64,000 nt of DNA from Onchocerca volvulus (Eukaryota > Nematoda > Chromadorea > Rhabditida > Onchocercidae), in assembly GCA_000499405.2 (NCBI GenBank), contig HG738138.1, forward strand, positions 4,576,368 to 4,640,367, read 5' to 3'. A program made the translations under genes and the position numbers. The notes under the pieces were generated by a model that made no database searches, was not told the DNA's origin, and saw nothing but the letters and a program-made list of their open reading frames with translations. Positions 14,301 to 29,300 of this stretch are shown here, one piece after another (position 1 is the stretch's first letter; each line of letters begins with the position of its first letter).

Positions 14301-17300
14301 GATTCATTGATGGTTTGCTCACGTTCGGATATCTCTTCAGCAGTGAATTTTGCAAAAGATTCTATACGATGAAAAGACGAGCTGATGCTTAAACGAGAAC
14401 AATCTAGCATAACCCCGTTGATAACAGTACCGGAATCTGTAATCCCGGCGAGAACTAGGCTATGTGTGACCACCTCAGAAGCGGACATCGTTCAGTACTA
14501 AGGATAGGGAGAAAACAGAGGTTTAGGAAAAAGTAAACAAGAGTCAGCTGTTGTGCTTGATGGTTTTAGAAAAGTGAACAAGAGTCAGCTGTTGTGCTTG
14601 ATTTCAGATATTGGAGCAAATTTATCAAGAGTAGCAGTTACAGACTAAAGCAGAAACAAAAAGTGAAAGGACGATGGAAAATGCTTTAACAATATGGGAA
14701 GCCCAAAGAGCACTCAAATTATGCTTCGCAAAATTTCATTAAATACTAGCAACATAGACATATGCGAGATTGCGATTTTAATCATTTTGTGGATCCAGAT
14801 TATTCATGAACGCTCTGCCCTCTGGCCTCTTCATCAGTTCGCCTTTCCTCCATCACGTCTGAAAAATCAACGGCATCATGGCTACTGCTACTATTGCTGC
14901 ACTGATGCTTGTGTTCTGCTGCACACTTTGTCTCCATCCCTGTTTCCAAACGAATTCAAAACAACTCTCTCTTCCAATGCTTCATTGATCACAATCTCGC
15001 AAGTGATTATCTCAAATGATATAGAAATGATATGCAAAACAGCTGACTCAATTTGATCTTCCAGAACTCCTCGCCCTCCCTCTCTTACTATCATATAACA
15101 GATACATAAGCAGCTATCACGACAAGGATTGTTGAAAGCACAAACAGCAACGCTGCCATCAAAAACAGCGTTAACAGATTAACTCTGATAGTATCACAGG
15201 AAATGTTTGGTTAGCAATAGAGCAAGCAATGGAAGAAAGAGCTGTACAGATAATGACCATATTTCCCTTGATTTCATATTAACTTCCGCACCCTCCTCTC
15301 CAATACATATGAAAGCGTTGTGTGCAGCAGGCAGAAGTGCAGACATATATCAAATATATTATAATAAAGGATTTTTGGAGATTTACCAAAAATTTTTGCC
15401 CTTATTACTACTTTTTTCTTCAAGTTCCGAGATAAAAGATATCAAATACCGTTTATTGGCATGCGCAGAATAAACCTGTTTCCTTTTTACTAAACAAAAT
15501 CTGTTTACGCTCTCCCCGCTATTTGCAAAACGGGAAAATACACAAGAGGACCTGTTTAAGCATATAAGCTTTTTAACTCTGCTTGACCATCTATTACCCA
15601 TTTTAACACATCATGACGAATTGCCAGTTAATGTACTTACTTATTAGAAGAAGCATTTTTCAGAAGAGTAGATATCAGTCTGCACCTTATTATTAAATAA
15701 AAATGAAGACCACTAGGCGCTTCAATATCCTAAATGGGACAACAAACCTATTAAACGATTGATCACATAAATAGGTTCCTATGCCATATCAGAACAGCCA
15801 TGATGAAGGGAGAAATACAAAAATGTAGAAGGCCGAAATGACTCATGCAAGATACGATTTTCGCATAGTGCTGGTGATAAAACTACCTTGAAAGTGATAA
15901 TACACCAAAACAACTATCACCCTCGCTTTTCCTAACTAAATGATTCACAGTCGAACGAGACTGTAAAGTAAATCAATGTTAAACATTCTAAAATGAATTA
16001 TGTAAAGTTAGAATTTACAGCTTACTCCAGATCCATTTTTTTTAAACTAAGGTTCTACATTAAAGGACCACCTTTTCGTTTGAAAGCAAGTTGAAGTTAA
16101 TGGAAAAAATTACAAACCTATAACGTGATTATCCTCCTTACTCGTTGGTATTATAATGGTGCTTGCATCCCCGCTATCTGACCTTGCTTCATTGGCGGAC
16201 GTTTCAGCTCCATCGAACAAAACCTGCGTTACGTGACTATTCTTTATTTCTGTCGTCTTCTGGATAGTACCATCATCGCCTTCTTTTTCCTCGTGTATTA
16301 CTTGATAACCAAGTGCTTCCTCTTTTGGCGTTTCCTTCAAGTAATCATTGTAATAATCCTCAACTTAAACCAGAATTTTATTAATGAAATAATCCCTGTT
16401 CAAAAAGTGACAATAGTGCAATGTCTGATTTCTGAAACAGCTGAGAACATTTTCTTACTCAGTGGCTGAACCACCGAATGAGGAAATATTCTAAATTGTT
16501 TGTTACAAATCATAAAGGGATATGCTATATAGTGGGAAGAATTACCTCAAATTAAGACTCACTTAAAAAAGTCACTTAAGACAGAAAGATTCTATTTCAT
16601 ATAATTCAAAATCACAACGAGAAATTAAAGTTTACTGAATAAGCGTTTACTTGTTGGTCCAAATTCATTTCCGCTTCTCGAATCATTCGATCCCATTTTT
16701 CTTGCTCTTCTTTATTGAGAGGCACTATCCTGTCAACAATTTCTTCGTTTACAGCAACATCATCCTCATATGTAGTTGTTATTGTGCGCTCTTCCACAAT
16801 AGGACCTGTAATAAAATTTACCTACTTTCAATTACAAATTCCACAAGTTTTAGTATTCAAACACTTAAATTCTTCAACATTAAAACTTCGCTCACCATCT
16901 TCCGAATCATGCACATGTCGTTCAGTACGCACAACTGTCCGAATTTCTGAAACTGCAACTTCTTCTTCTTCTGCAATAAATAAAAAAAAAAAAAAAAAAA
17001 ATGCATATCAGGAATGAAATCACTCATACTCCAAAGCCTGCTTTTTTCAAACCGTTGAAAGAAGTGAACTACCGCGGGATGGTTGTTCTTTAGGTTCTTC
17101 TGCATCGTCATGTATCCCATAATATTCCGTCTGTTGAAAGAATGGTTCTTGCGCCATTTGCTGTTGTGCCGTTGTCACCTCCAAAGATTTCAGATGTTTT
17201 TTAATCTACATATATTATTAACTACAGAAATTACAATAAAACTATAACTATGATTATCATACTTCGGCATAACGATGTCTGCCGTCTACTGCTTCTAGCG

Positions 17301-20300
17301 AAGTGGATGACACAGTTACTGAAGGTCCAGAAACATGAGATACAGGTATTCCTTCTAAATCATCTGGCTTTTCAGTTCGATTCATTTCTCGTACAACATC
17401 ATCACGTCCTATTCGCTGTAATGCTGATCGCAAAGCAGCGGCTGCAATTTTAAGAAAATATTTCAGAAACTAATACAGAATTTCTTTATTCTGAACAGAA
17501 CTCTCAAATCTGTTAATGATCTCATTAACAGCTCCTTCTATCATTTCATGTTGTTGGAGCAAAACTTACGCGTAGCTTGCTCTTTCTTCAAGAATATCCA
17601 AATACGTAGAATAGCAATTGCTTCAAGACCAACTAGCTGATGTCGAACTTGTCGTATATCAGCATCAGGTACTTCGAGCGCTCGAGCTAGCCGATGCCAA
17701 TCGGCGCCAGTTAATCGTGCAACATGTGCCAATGGCAAATCATCAGGTTCAGTAGTTTCATGGAAAGCTCCAGCATATTTCTCAGTCAAAGGAACTTCCG
17801 AATCGAAGAATTTTTTGTAAACCATCGGCTCCTAAAGAATTAATGTCAAAAGAAAGGATACTAATAATACGAAAAATGTTGTGAAAAAAAAATGCATGTG
17901 TATATCAATTTTCACTCATCGAGAATATAACAGTTAAAATCTACAGTTAACTTCTTCACCAAAATTACTGCTACCATTTTCTCCGCTAATAATCATGTTC
18001 ATCTATGTATTTATATGTCCATATACATTTTTAATGTTCTTATAGTACTACCGGTGCAGTGTATTCCGGAAGAGTGATTGCAAGAGTGCACAATGGCGTC
18101 TGAGGAGGCAAATTTTCGGCTCTCATTTTTGGCTCTTTCATAAAAGCTATCCGACCATCAACGGCAGCTTCGTAATCCGTTTGAGCGCGTGTCTTAAATT
18201 TAAATAGCAAAGAAAATAGAGGAATTGAAGAAATCAAAAACCTTATCGTCAAAAAGAAAGTGAAAATTACTGGAAAAAAAATATATATACACATATACTT
18301 CCGACTCATCGCGAATACGATACATGTTAAAATTTGCAGCTAGTTTCTTCACGAAAATAAATAAGTAAACAAATGATAAATAAAAAAAAGTATATGTAGA
18401 GAGAGGGAAGAAGTCTGTGATACCTTTATCATGAAAGCAAGACGATTTTCTTGGAATGGCAGGAAATAAAGAGAAAGCTGATCGCCACTTTTGGTTATTG
18501 GAAGAATATTTCCAGAAAATTCCAAAAATTGATGTCGCCCACTTAAAACTTCCACATCTTTCGATTTCGCAATTTCAATGAAATTCTCTTGTTTTTCCAG
18601 GGTTTTATCTTCCCGATCATCAGTCATACAAAACAATCTAAACAATCTTAACATCATTTTTGTTCATCAGCTGAGCTTAAAAAAAAAGAAATGACAGAAA
18701 GTTAATTATAAATTACCCGTAAAACAAATGAAAATAAACCTCAATTGTCCCTCGGTAGGAAAAGTTCGTCGAGCAAAAACAAGAAATTTAGCCATATAAG
18801 GAACTGCAATTGCTTCATTGTAAACTTCTTGTGCCATTCGCGCCGCATCTCGCGGAGTTTGGCAATCCATCAACCAAAATCGAGCAGAAACCGTAGTTGT
18901 AAATGAAACGTCTTCGCCTAATAAAATAATGAATGAGAATATACCAGAAAGTTAAGCTAAACTGAAAGAATTAATCATACATTTATGCTGCCTCACCAGG
19001 ACATTAATTTTGCCATTTCAACGAAATGAAGAATCGAAAACACAGAGAGCTCTTTAACATACTAACCAGTAAATGTTAATTGTGTGGTTCCGGTAATATC
19101 TTCCCACTGAGCAGGAGCAGAACCTCCTGTTATACTGCAGAGTAAACGAAGTGTCGGTGGTTCTTGTCCCGGTTGACCACTAGAATTCATAAAATGATTT
19201 TAAATGCTGAAATATAATGTAGCAGTTCAACACTGCAAACCAGCTTATATTTCCTGATGCATAAAAGGGGCTTGACAATTACAGTAGACAATACCTATAC
19301 TGTGTTAACATTCCTTTATTTGAGCTTTGCGGCAGCGGTATGCACAGTGTTATGGGCTTATGGAATTTGCGACGACGCGGTTCAACAGTTACAATTGGGG
19401 ACACAGCAACTCTATTTCCATGTAAACGAGTGACTATTTCTTGCGGAACTGGTTGAGCTTGCACAGATACTTTGATCGTTTTAGTCAAAGAACCATCCGG
19501 AAATATAGCCTGGAAGATGATGCAGTGAAACATGTGTGAAAAAGGGAAACTTATGTGAATGTAACTAGACAAAAAACCATAAACATTAGTGAAGAACATT
19601 AAAGAAGCTCCAAATTTAATCAAATTCTTGAAATGAATCTCTAAGAACAACCTGTACACGAGAAACAACTGAAGAGAGTATTACACCGCCTTCTGGACCA
19701 ACACAGTGAACTTCTTGTCGCACTCGAGTAACGACCGCGAAATACATTGGGAAATCATTGGTCAGGATACGTGTAATTCGAGACGTATGTAAGTCATCAA
19801 GTTGCGACAACTCTTCTGCATCAAATGATTCATTCAGGACCTGAAAAAGGTGATGAACTTCTTTACATTCACAAAAAATACAGTTAGAATTAATATAGTT
19901 TGTAAAAAAAAAAAAAAAAAATTGCACAAACCTCTTGTACAGCGTCTTCTGTTGCTTCCAACTGATGCTCTTTCCAATGTTGTCCATCATCAGAACGCAA
20001 AATAACAATTTCTCGCTCTCGTCCACGAAGTGATGCAAAATGTGGTACTTCCAATATAACAGGACCCAAAAATTTTACTCCATGCGGTGCCATTTCAAGT
20101 ATACGTGAGGCAAGTGCTTCACCTTCACTTAACGGCGGTGGATGTGTTAATTTATCCTATAAACAAAGCATGGCATAGGAAATTCTCTAAAATTAAATCC
20201 AGCTAATGCACTTCGAAAGGAAGTTGAAATCAATTACTTTTCGAAGATATCTGCATGTAATGCGTGTAGGCTGAGATGCTTTTCTCGGAGGTATAATGAT

Positions 20301-23300
20301 TCTGACACCAGAATGGCGACAACCACGCATTGCTCCTCCACGCGCGTCCACCATAAACGAAATTAAAAAACTGAAATAGGCCTATCTCAATGATGAACTG
20401 GCAAAGTGCGTGAAAGCTGCTAGTTAGTGCTGCCATTCTTTCAATTCTAGAAACTAGAAGTTTATAAGATAATAGACTTTCAATATTCAAAACAAAGGAG
20501 GAATGTGCTCAAGGCATTGAGTTATACCAGCAAAAGCGGAGCTAATTTTTAGCAAGCATTGTTTCAAGAGAAGTAACAAATAAAAATAAATGAAGCTCAT
20601 TTAACGTATGATTCAAATTCCACTGTTTTCGTAAAATTCAGGAATATGCATTTGAAGTTTGGGAATTCCTTAAAATAAAAACTGAAAATAAATACATGCC
20701 TACGTAAGACAGTTTGAAGAGTTTCATGACAAGCAGTAAAAAGTGCGCGAAACATGTTTAATTCAAAGAATACAGTATTAGAGAGATGGGCCGTGGACAG
20801 CATATCAGTTCGAGAGTCGGAGAATCCGGGTTCGGAAAATTTAAAATAAGTTGATAAAATATTTCATAGACAATCTCTGATTTCCAGAAATGAAAGACAA
20901 CTTTATATCGCCTTAACTTATAAGATAAAATGCAATAAGTATTCTTGAGCAGTTATTCAAATCAGCTGAGAAAAACTTAATCTGGAAAATTTCTGCCTTC
21001 AAGCAGAAGAAATAAACGAAACGGAACATGCCGTACGGTGCAATACTAAAACTACGTATAACTGATATTAAAAACTCACGTTTTGTGAAGAAGTTTGCTG
21101 AAATAAATAATAAATTAAAAATTTGACAGTATCTGGTTCCATAGACTGCATTTCATCGAAAACAGATGATATCTTGTGATGACGAGGATCAACGGAATGG
21201 ATCTTCTCAAGAAAAACTGGTGTATTAAAGAAAACCACTGCAGCATTATGTCCTTTAGCAATCAACTAATACTTTATTATAGGTATTCAGTTAACAATAA
21301 TTCAACGTTACCTAGGTTGCACGGTAGTTTTCGTAATTGCAACATTGTCAGGAAGAGATAAATCCAAGGAAGGATCAGCCATTGCTGTAGTAATAGGTTC
21401 GTGCTAGAAAGAATTTTGTTACAACCGCAAGCGAAAGCCTATGTGAGTGAAAGATAAAACTGTCTACTTTATGAGCCATATAACATAAAATGAAAGCCCC
21501 ATATGTTTCACACGGACTAAAGACATTCAAAATTAGAACTAGGTACGGTAGTCCTTGGTTTGTTTTAATCTATTTATGCTCATAAACACAGCAGAGCCAA
21601 AGAATTTTTTGCTTAATGTTAATCAAATAACAAGATATAAAATGCATTACTTGTGCTTTACGAATTAAAGCATCCAGATCGCCATCCGTACCCTCCAATT
21701 CCGGGCTTCGTGACAGTATCTGCAAAAATGCATACAACTTATTCAATTCATCACATTGATTTATGTTTGAAGAAAAATGATATGCTTCACTTCATACTTT
21801 GATGTGTTGTGATGCCTACTTCGGTGGTACGTCTTTTTCTTTTTTTCTTTTTTTTTTTTTTTTTCCTAATCCAAAGCAAAAGATAGACCATAACAGAATG
21901 GTAACCAATAGAAAATCTGAACTACAAATTATTTTAAAACTTTTTGTGTCAAGGAAGGAATTACCGTATCCTCACCCTCAATGACATTTAAAATTTTGGA
22001 CAGCATAATTCTGGGTCATGAAAACTTTGTGAATTAACCAAATCAGATCAATAAAACGGATCATGTTGATCTTAAAAGCGTAGTCATATTTATGCCACAT
22101 TGAATAATCAACACAAATAGTTCAGGCAATGTGTAAAAAAAAATACCTGTTCTGTAGCATGAATCAAATGCAAACCAGTTGAATCGTGCAAACCTTTCGT
22201 GAGGCTTTCTGAGAAATCATGAGTATGAGCATTGGCTGTGATCTGATTATCTTCACCTATAACAGACTTTAACACATATACTAGAGGTAGCATTAGTATT
22301 ATAATATACCTCATCTGAATCTTTTCTGCAATGTATCGTCATTATAAACCTCTTTTACTATGTCAACTATGTCAAGGTCATGTCTCAGATAACAAAGACT
22401 GTTCTCCTCCATACGATATTCATCTAGAAAATGTATCACTCAGGAAAATCAATTCATACAAAGCCAAAAATTTATGAAGAAATTATCCAATACAGTGCGC
22501 TAGTTACGAATTATGAACGGAAAAAGGCGTTCTTGAGCATATTCTCAATCATAACTGACCTCATATCCAACAGCTTTTCTGTGAACAGATCTATTCTAAG
22601 CGACAACCGCGCGCATGCGATGTATACACAGAGTACAGGTAGAAGAGGGAAAGGAGAGAAAAAAGGAATCAAATTGGTAGGGGAAAATGAAAAGTAGAAC
22701 CAATGGCATTGCTGTATTTTTAGGACTCCCTGTTTAAATTCGGAAAAAAATAAGAGAGGTATAAATTCAGAACCTCCAATTTAGGGAAGGATAGGGATAA
22801 AAATCGAAAAGAGCAACCGCATCTCATAAATGGATAAAAATCCATTATAAACTTTCGCTAAAAAAATGTGAGTCATAAATTCACTAAATAAGAAATTATA
22901 CGATATCACTACTCATGCAAAAAATAACAGCAACTTCTAACATCTTGCGGTACATTGTTAACGTACTGTCACTGATAAAAGCATATTACTGTTGTACAAT
23001 GAAGACTGGCTCAATTAAGCCAAAACAGTATAGAGTCGATCCGGTTGCAACAGAATAATTGTCTTTGCGTATAAAACCCAGCTGCACAACAGTCAATTCA
23101 ATAGCACTACACTGATGGAGTTGTATGTATATGAACAGATCTACGTGGTAGGCAATAGTCATTTTGAAACCTCAGGGATGTATTAGTAAGTATAATGTAA
23201 ACATCATCACTACCATTCTTATTATCACCGTCAACAACACTGCAAACATATTAACTAGCCATGAGTAAAGGAATACTCGTTGTACCACATTCAGTCCGTG

Positions 23301-26300
23301 CATTAATAATTAATATTTATGGATTGTAATCCATGAAAAAATTGTCAAATATTTTGAGAGTGACCTGTGAAAAGTGATATTTCTATATTAATTTGAGATC
23401 AAAAATATATAAAAAAAGAAACACAATATTAAAATCCGAAAAGAAATAAATGAAAAAATCATACGTGATAAATAAATCAGAGTAGCTCCAGGTGAAGGAT
23501 AGGGGCTTGAAGTGTGATTGGGAAAGAAGCTCAGATCATGGTCATCTGATGTTGACAAGCGTAACGGCGAATGTGCCAGGGCACGAAGATGTGATGCGTC
23601 CTCCTCCAACGTATTCGGGGCTGAATCGACGAACAAACGCTCAACAACAACAACAGCAACAACAACAACAATAGCAGCAGCATCCAGCAATACAATCACA
23701 AAAACTGCTAATCCAACTTTTCACCATTTCTTGCATACTTTGTGAGTACTGTTATTGAACCACCATTCAATACTACGCTTATGACATTAATATATTAATA
23801 GCAAGCAAGAGAATCACGGCACTCCCAATGAGAGCACTAATCTACATTCAGCTGTTGCTTATAGCAAAAATCGGCAAATTTTTAAATCTCGATACCCATG
23901 TTCAGACTGAACATATCTTCTTGCTAATAAATTCCCAGGTAAAATAAATGAAACTGTGCATTTAGAACAGAGAAACTTGTTAATTATCCAGCAAATCTTA
24001 TAATTAGTTGAACTAGTTTATGGTCGTGGAAAGCACAAAAGCCTAGACACAATAATGCCTCTCTTGTCATCAAATTTGGGCAAAACGATAAGAAACTTGG
24101 TGCTTCGAACCTAATTTTTTCTTTTTTGACTGTAGGCCTATGCAAGTCCTTGTAACTGATATATATCTGCTCGTTTAGCTGCACTTTTTTTTTTTTTTTT
24201 ATTTATTTGCTTTTGCTAAGCCATCAGGATCTCGCAATCTTCCGAAAAATTTTTAAATTTAGCACACAGCAATTATGGAATGAAAAAAGGAATAGACCAA
24301 AAAACTTCGTTGAGAGAAATATGCGAATTTTATCTAATTTAAAAGAGAAATGTAGATCTATTCTTAACGTTGCACAAACTAACATTAGACAAACTAAACT
24401 GACTTCCACACATGGCACTTCTTTTCATCAGCAAATAACTCATTAGAAGCTACTATTCAATTCGATTGAAGAAAATATATACCTTCATCCTCGGAGTCAG
24501 AAAACATGGTTTCATTCATTGCTTCGGGATTCTGAGGTTTATATCTTTCTTCAGTAACAGTTGTGGTCTCCGTAATCACAGTAGTCTCGGTAATTGTTTT
24601 AAGCGCTTCAACCACCGATACATAGCCCAAACGTTCAGCAATCGATAATGGAGTTTGTCCTGTCTGTAAAACAAAAATGTTGGATTATCAAAAAGCGACT
24701 TTGCAAGTGGAATTTTAATCATCTTAAACACACACTTCCCTTTTTCTTACAAAGCTCTTTAACGCACAGCCGCATTCTTCCTTTTAAATGTAAACTCAGT
24801 GATCATATTACTCAAGCGCCTTCCTACATAAGCTTGTCAAGATTTCGAAGATGATTACCGATGTGTGAACATTTGGACTGGCGCCGTGCTCCAACAAGTA
24901 ACGTACAACATTGTTATGCCCTTGCTGAGCAGCTTGATGCAGCGGAGTATAGGAAGCACGAGTAGTAGCTGAAACTGGTGCGCCATGCTCAATCAAAAAA
25001 CGGACCATGTTTATTTGTCCTGAAAAAGTTTTCAACATTGTAATGCTTATAACACGTATGAATTAAAGCAGAATCCATTAGAAAAATCGAACCGAAATGG
25101 CAAGCAACATGCAACGGCGTATATCCTGCTTTCGTTTTTGGATCAATAGCTGCGTTTTCTTTTACCAATTCTTCTGCTACACTGACACGATCTTCCTGTG
25201 CACATAGATGCATTGGTGTTAAACCATTCCTTGCCTGAGCTCCAACCTGAAGTATGCAAAATAATTACAATCACATTATAAATGAACTACCAGTATATTC
25301 ACTTTGTGATGCTAATGCCCCAATGAAATAATATGAATGGATATTTTAAAACTAAATTTACATTTTTTTTTTAAATTTTTCTAAAACCCACCTTTGCTCC
25401 ATTTTCGATAAGTAAAGCAGCCATTTCGTGATGACCCTCCTGCGCCGCAAGATGAAGTGGTGTGAAGCCTGCTTTGCTTTCAGCATTCGCATCTGCCTTA
25501 CACAAAAAAAAAAGTACTATAAATAGCGATACTGATGTACTTTTGAAAAGAAAAATTTTAACCGATGCATGAAAATCTGCTTTTCAGACAAAGCAAAGGA
25601 AATTACAGGTTTAAGCAATGAAATATACTAAACGCAAAAAGATATCTGGCAAGGCGATACTTTAAAATGAAGAAGAGTGCTAGCAATATCCATCTGATTC
25701 TTCTTCGCGGCAATATGTAAAGGAGTATATCCGTTCTTGGCAGTAGCATATGCAGAAGCACCATTTTCTAGAAGTAACAATGCTACCTTGTCGTTATTGT
25801 AATGTGCCGCTACATGCAAAGGTGTCACCTAAAATAATTACTGATATTTGAAAAATATTCATATATCAATAGTTCTACCTTACAATGAAAGATAAGACCA
25901 AAGTATGATAAAAATGCAATACTGAAACGTAAATATTACTGATTCTGGAATGTTGCAGCAACAAGAATGAATATACATAAAAATATACTGTAAATAATTT
26001 AATATCTGGAAGTTTCTCAGTAAGACTTGAAAATAACGATTAATATAATGTTAAATCAAAGTGCAATCAGCAAGCTACCTGATTCTTGCCTTCGATGTCA
26101 ACCAGTGTTCCTCGTTCTAGCAATAATTTCGCCACCGGCAAATTGCCATATTTAGCAGCTAAATGCAACGGTGTAAAACCTTTCTTCGTGAGCAACGTCT
26201 TGTCAGCTCCGTGATCCATCAATATTGCTGCTACTTCCTCTTGCCCCTCCTATAATATTTGGAAATTGAGTAGCCTATATATTCCACGTTAAAAAAAAAA

Positions 26301-29300
26301 GGGGCAAATACTTCCTTTTTCCATTAAGCTTACTTTGGCGGCAATATGAAGAGGAGTGTAGAGATCTCTTGTAGCAGCATTTGGTGACGCATTAGCCTGT
26401 AGCAATAAAACGACGATATCGGTATTACCAAGACGTGATGCAATGTGTAATGGTGTTTGTAGCTCACGTGCCGCAGCATCCACCTTTATAAACATATTAC
26501 AAAATGAAAATTTTAATATAACCGTTCCAACACTAATGCAAGCTTTCTTAAAAAAATTTGAAACTGAAAAATACTCTGAGATGAAGATTGGAATGACAAA
26601 AAGTTTTCAATAATGATAGTGCTTATAATAATAATAAGTATGCAACATCGACTAACCTGGGCTCCATTTCGAACCAAAACACGAACAATATCGGTTTGGT
26701 TTGCTCGTGCAGCTAAATGAAGAGGAGTTTCACCGCGTACTGTAGCCACATCTGCATTAGCACCCTGAAATGAAGAAAGATTATTGCTCTCCTATCTTCG
26801 TAGCGAAATTTCTTCATCTATGTATCTTCTTGATTAGACTATATTAGCTTTGTGCACTGATTATTGCCAAATAGACTTTGTTTAAAAAACAAAAAAAAAA
26901 AAAAAAAAAACAAAACAAAACATAAGACCACAGAAAAGAAAATAACACTCTAAGGGAAAAAATTACTCCTAGAGTAAATATAATGAAAAGGGGAAGTTAA
27001 ATGACATATAAAATAAAAGATGAATAAAATTAAAACCTAAATGGAAAATGAATAGGGAAATAAGAAACTATTAAGTATTTTCAGCTTATTTTATCCAAAA
27101 CTAAGCTCTCAGTTATAGGAAAGTCCTCAAGATGAATACTAAAATATGTACAACAGTTTAATTTAAAAATCTAATTAACGATTATCACTTGTTGCAGTAA
27201 ATAGATGACGATATTTATAGCACCCATGAAAGCAGCAACGTGAAGCGGAGATAGACCGGATTCTGTGGTTGCTTCGATTGCGGCGTGGTATTTCAGCAAC
27301 AGTTCGACAACCTCAACAATCACAAGCATTAGATGAGAGGAAATGAATATGAGTTTAATGCCCAATATTTCGCAAAAAAAAAATACTTTAATGCGATTTT
27401 TTTTGCAAGCGATATGAAGCGGTGTGAAGCCATTGAGAGCGCGAGCATTTGGGTCGGCATTACGATCCAACAGAAGTTTAGCGACACGAACATGCCCGCA
27501 GTGAGCAGCCACATGAAGAGGAGTAAGGTAATCAACGGTAACATCATCGACTGGAGCTCGATGATACAGGAGAATTCGAGCACTGTCCACATGATCACCC
27601 TGTGCTGCCATATGTAAAGGAGCTAAACCATTCTGCAATGTATGATCGGATTATTCTAATGAAATTCGTTAAAACTGTCAAAAAGGCAATAAAATGTATG
27701 CCGTGTTGGAATGGTACCAAAATACTGCTTACTTTTGTTTTAGCATTGATTGGAGCTCCCTTTTCAAGCAACAAATCAACAACTTGATCATGACCCGAAC
27801 GGGAAGCACAGTGTAATGGTGTTAGTAAGTCACGTGTGCGACAGTCAATTACGGCTCCATGAGCCAGCAGTAACGAAACCATGTTGGCGCGACCCCATTT
27901 TGTTGCGACATGCAACGGACTGAAGAAAAAGTGAATGAAATGAAACCTTTTTTATTAGCTGTTATTGATAGCGGACTCATCTAAGGCATAATTCTGAAAT
28001 GCAAATCCTATTTAGCCAGTGTCCTATACCTTTCTACTAGGATTTCAAGGAAAATTCACAGAGATAGTCCTCACATCTTCACCCATTATGGGTGCAGTTA
28101 CTTCGCCGCATTTCCTCTCACTACGATGAATTTTTTAAATTCATTATTTCAAGGATGTTTCAACATTTATATACCTTATGTTATGTCTCGCTTGGTAATT
28201 CACATTGGCTCCCTTTTCGAGAAGCAGTTGCGCCACATTCTCATTTCCATAGTGAGCGGCAATATGGAGAGGAGTGAAGCCGCTTTTCGAAGTCACATCC
28301 GAATTATGCTCATTCTGAAATCGATTTCTTTGAGTCTCCATTAAAAATATATATAATGTATCCCAAATATCCTTGCTTTTTCAAAAACAATCCTTATTTC
28401 AGCATGGCTCCTTTCGCATCATCCTTTTTAGCGGTGATATGTAAAGCTGTAAGCACACATCTACATAGCTAACATTCTTCATTTGCCATAAGCAAAGAAT
28501 GAATCATCACTTCATTGTTTCTTTCAATTTCATGAACTTATGACAAAAGTAACTCCTTTCTCACAGTTCAGCATTTATGAAGACGTTGTGAAATATCCAG
28601 CTGTCAAGTACGAATAACAATCAATGTAGAAATAATTATTATCTGAAGAATTTTTTTGTAAAATGAGACTAACTTGAAGTAATAGTGTAGCTGCTTTCGT
28701 ATCATCCTTTTTAGCAGCGATATGCAGTGCCGGTAAACGTACTTTTCCGCGCGTATCATTCTCAAGCAAAAGAGCTACAACGCGATCGTGACCTTGTTGC
28801 AAGGCAACTGCCAATGGTGTAAAACCGTCCTATAAATAGAAAGCTTAAATACGATATCGTGGAGGACATCAATTCCACCAGCACAGGATAGGAAAAAAGA
28901 AACCATGGATTATAGTATGACAGTGTGACGATGAAAATGATAAATGAAAGAAGAAAACAAGCTAATTCTTCGCATAACGCATGCCACTAAATTTGAAAAT
29001 TTTCAACTTCTCAAACTTCTTCTCATGATAAAACACGAAGTGTTTTAAGAACTTATTTGGAAGAAATGGAATCGCCCAATCATTAAATGCCATTGTCGGA
29101 AAGGGAAAACGACATTAACTGAAGCACAACTGACAGGGCAATTATGACTTTCAAATAAGCCAAAAAAGTACTGCTTATATGATGAAACTCAAGAGAAGCA
29201 CAAAAGAGTCTTGGATTAACTTTGGATAACTTGTGGTATCATGTCAAAATTCAAGAGATTTACATGCAAATAATAATCTTCTCAATTCAGACAACTGGCC

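Noticed and set aside
20597..20830. Minus-strand ORF considered as the missing linker exon before ZU5
   Set aside because: No usable acceptor, and the product shows no likeness to ankyrins.
23492..23745. Poly-Gln/poly-Thr ORFs
   Set aside because: Produced by the CAA microsatellite in an ankyrin intron.
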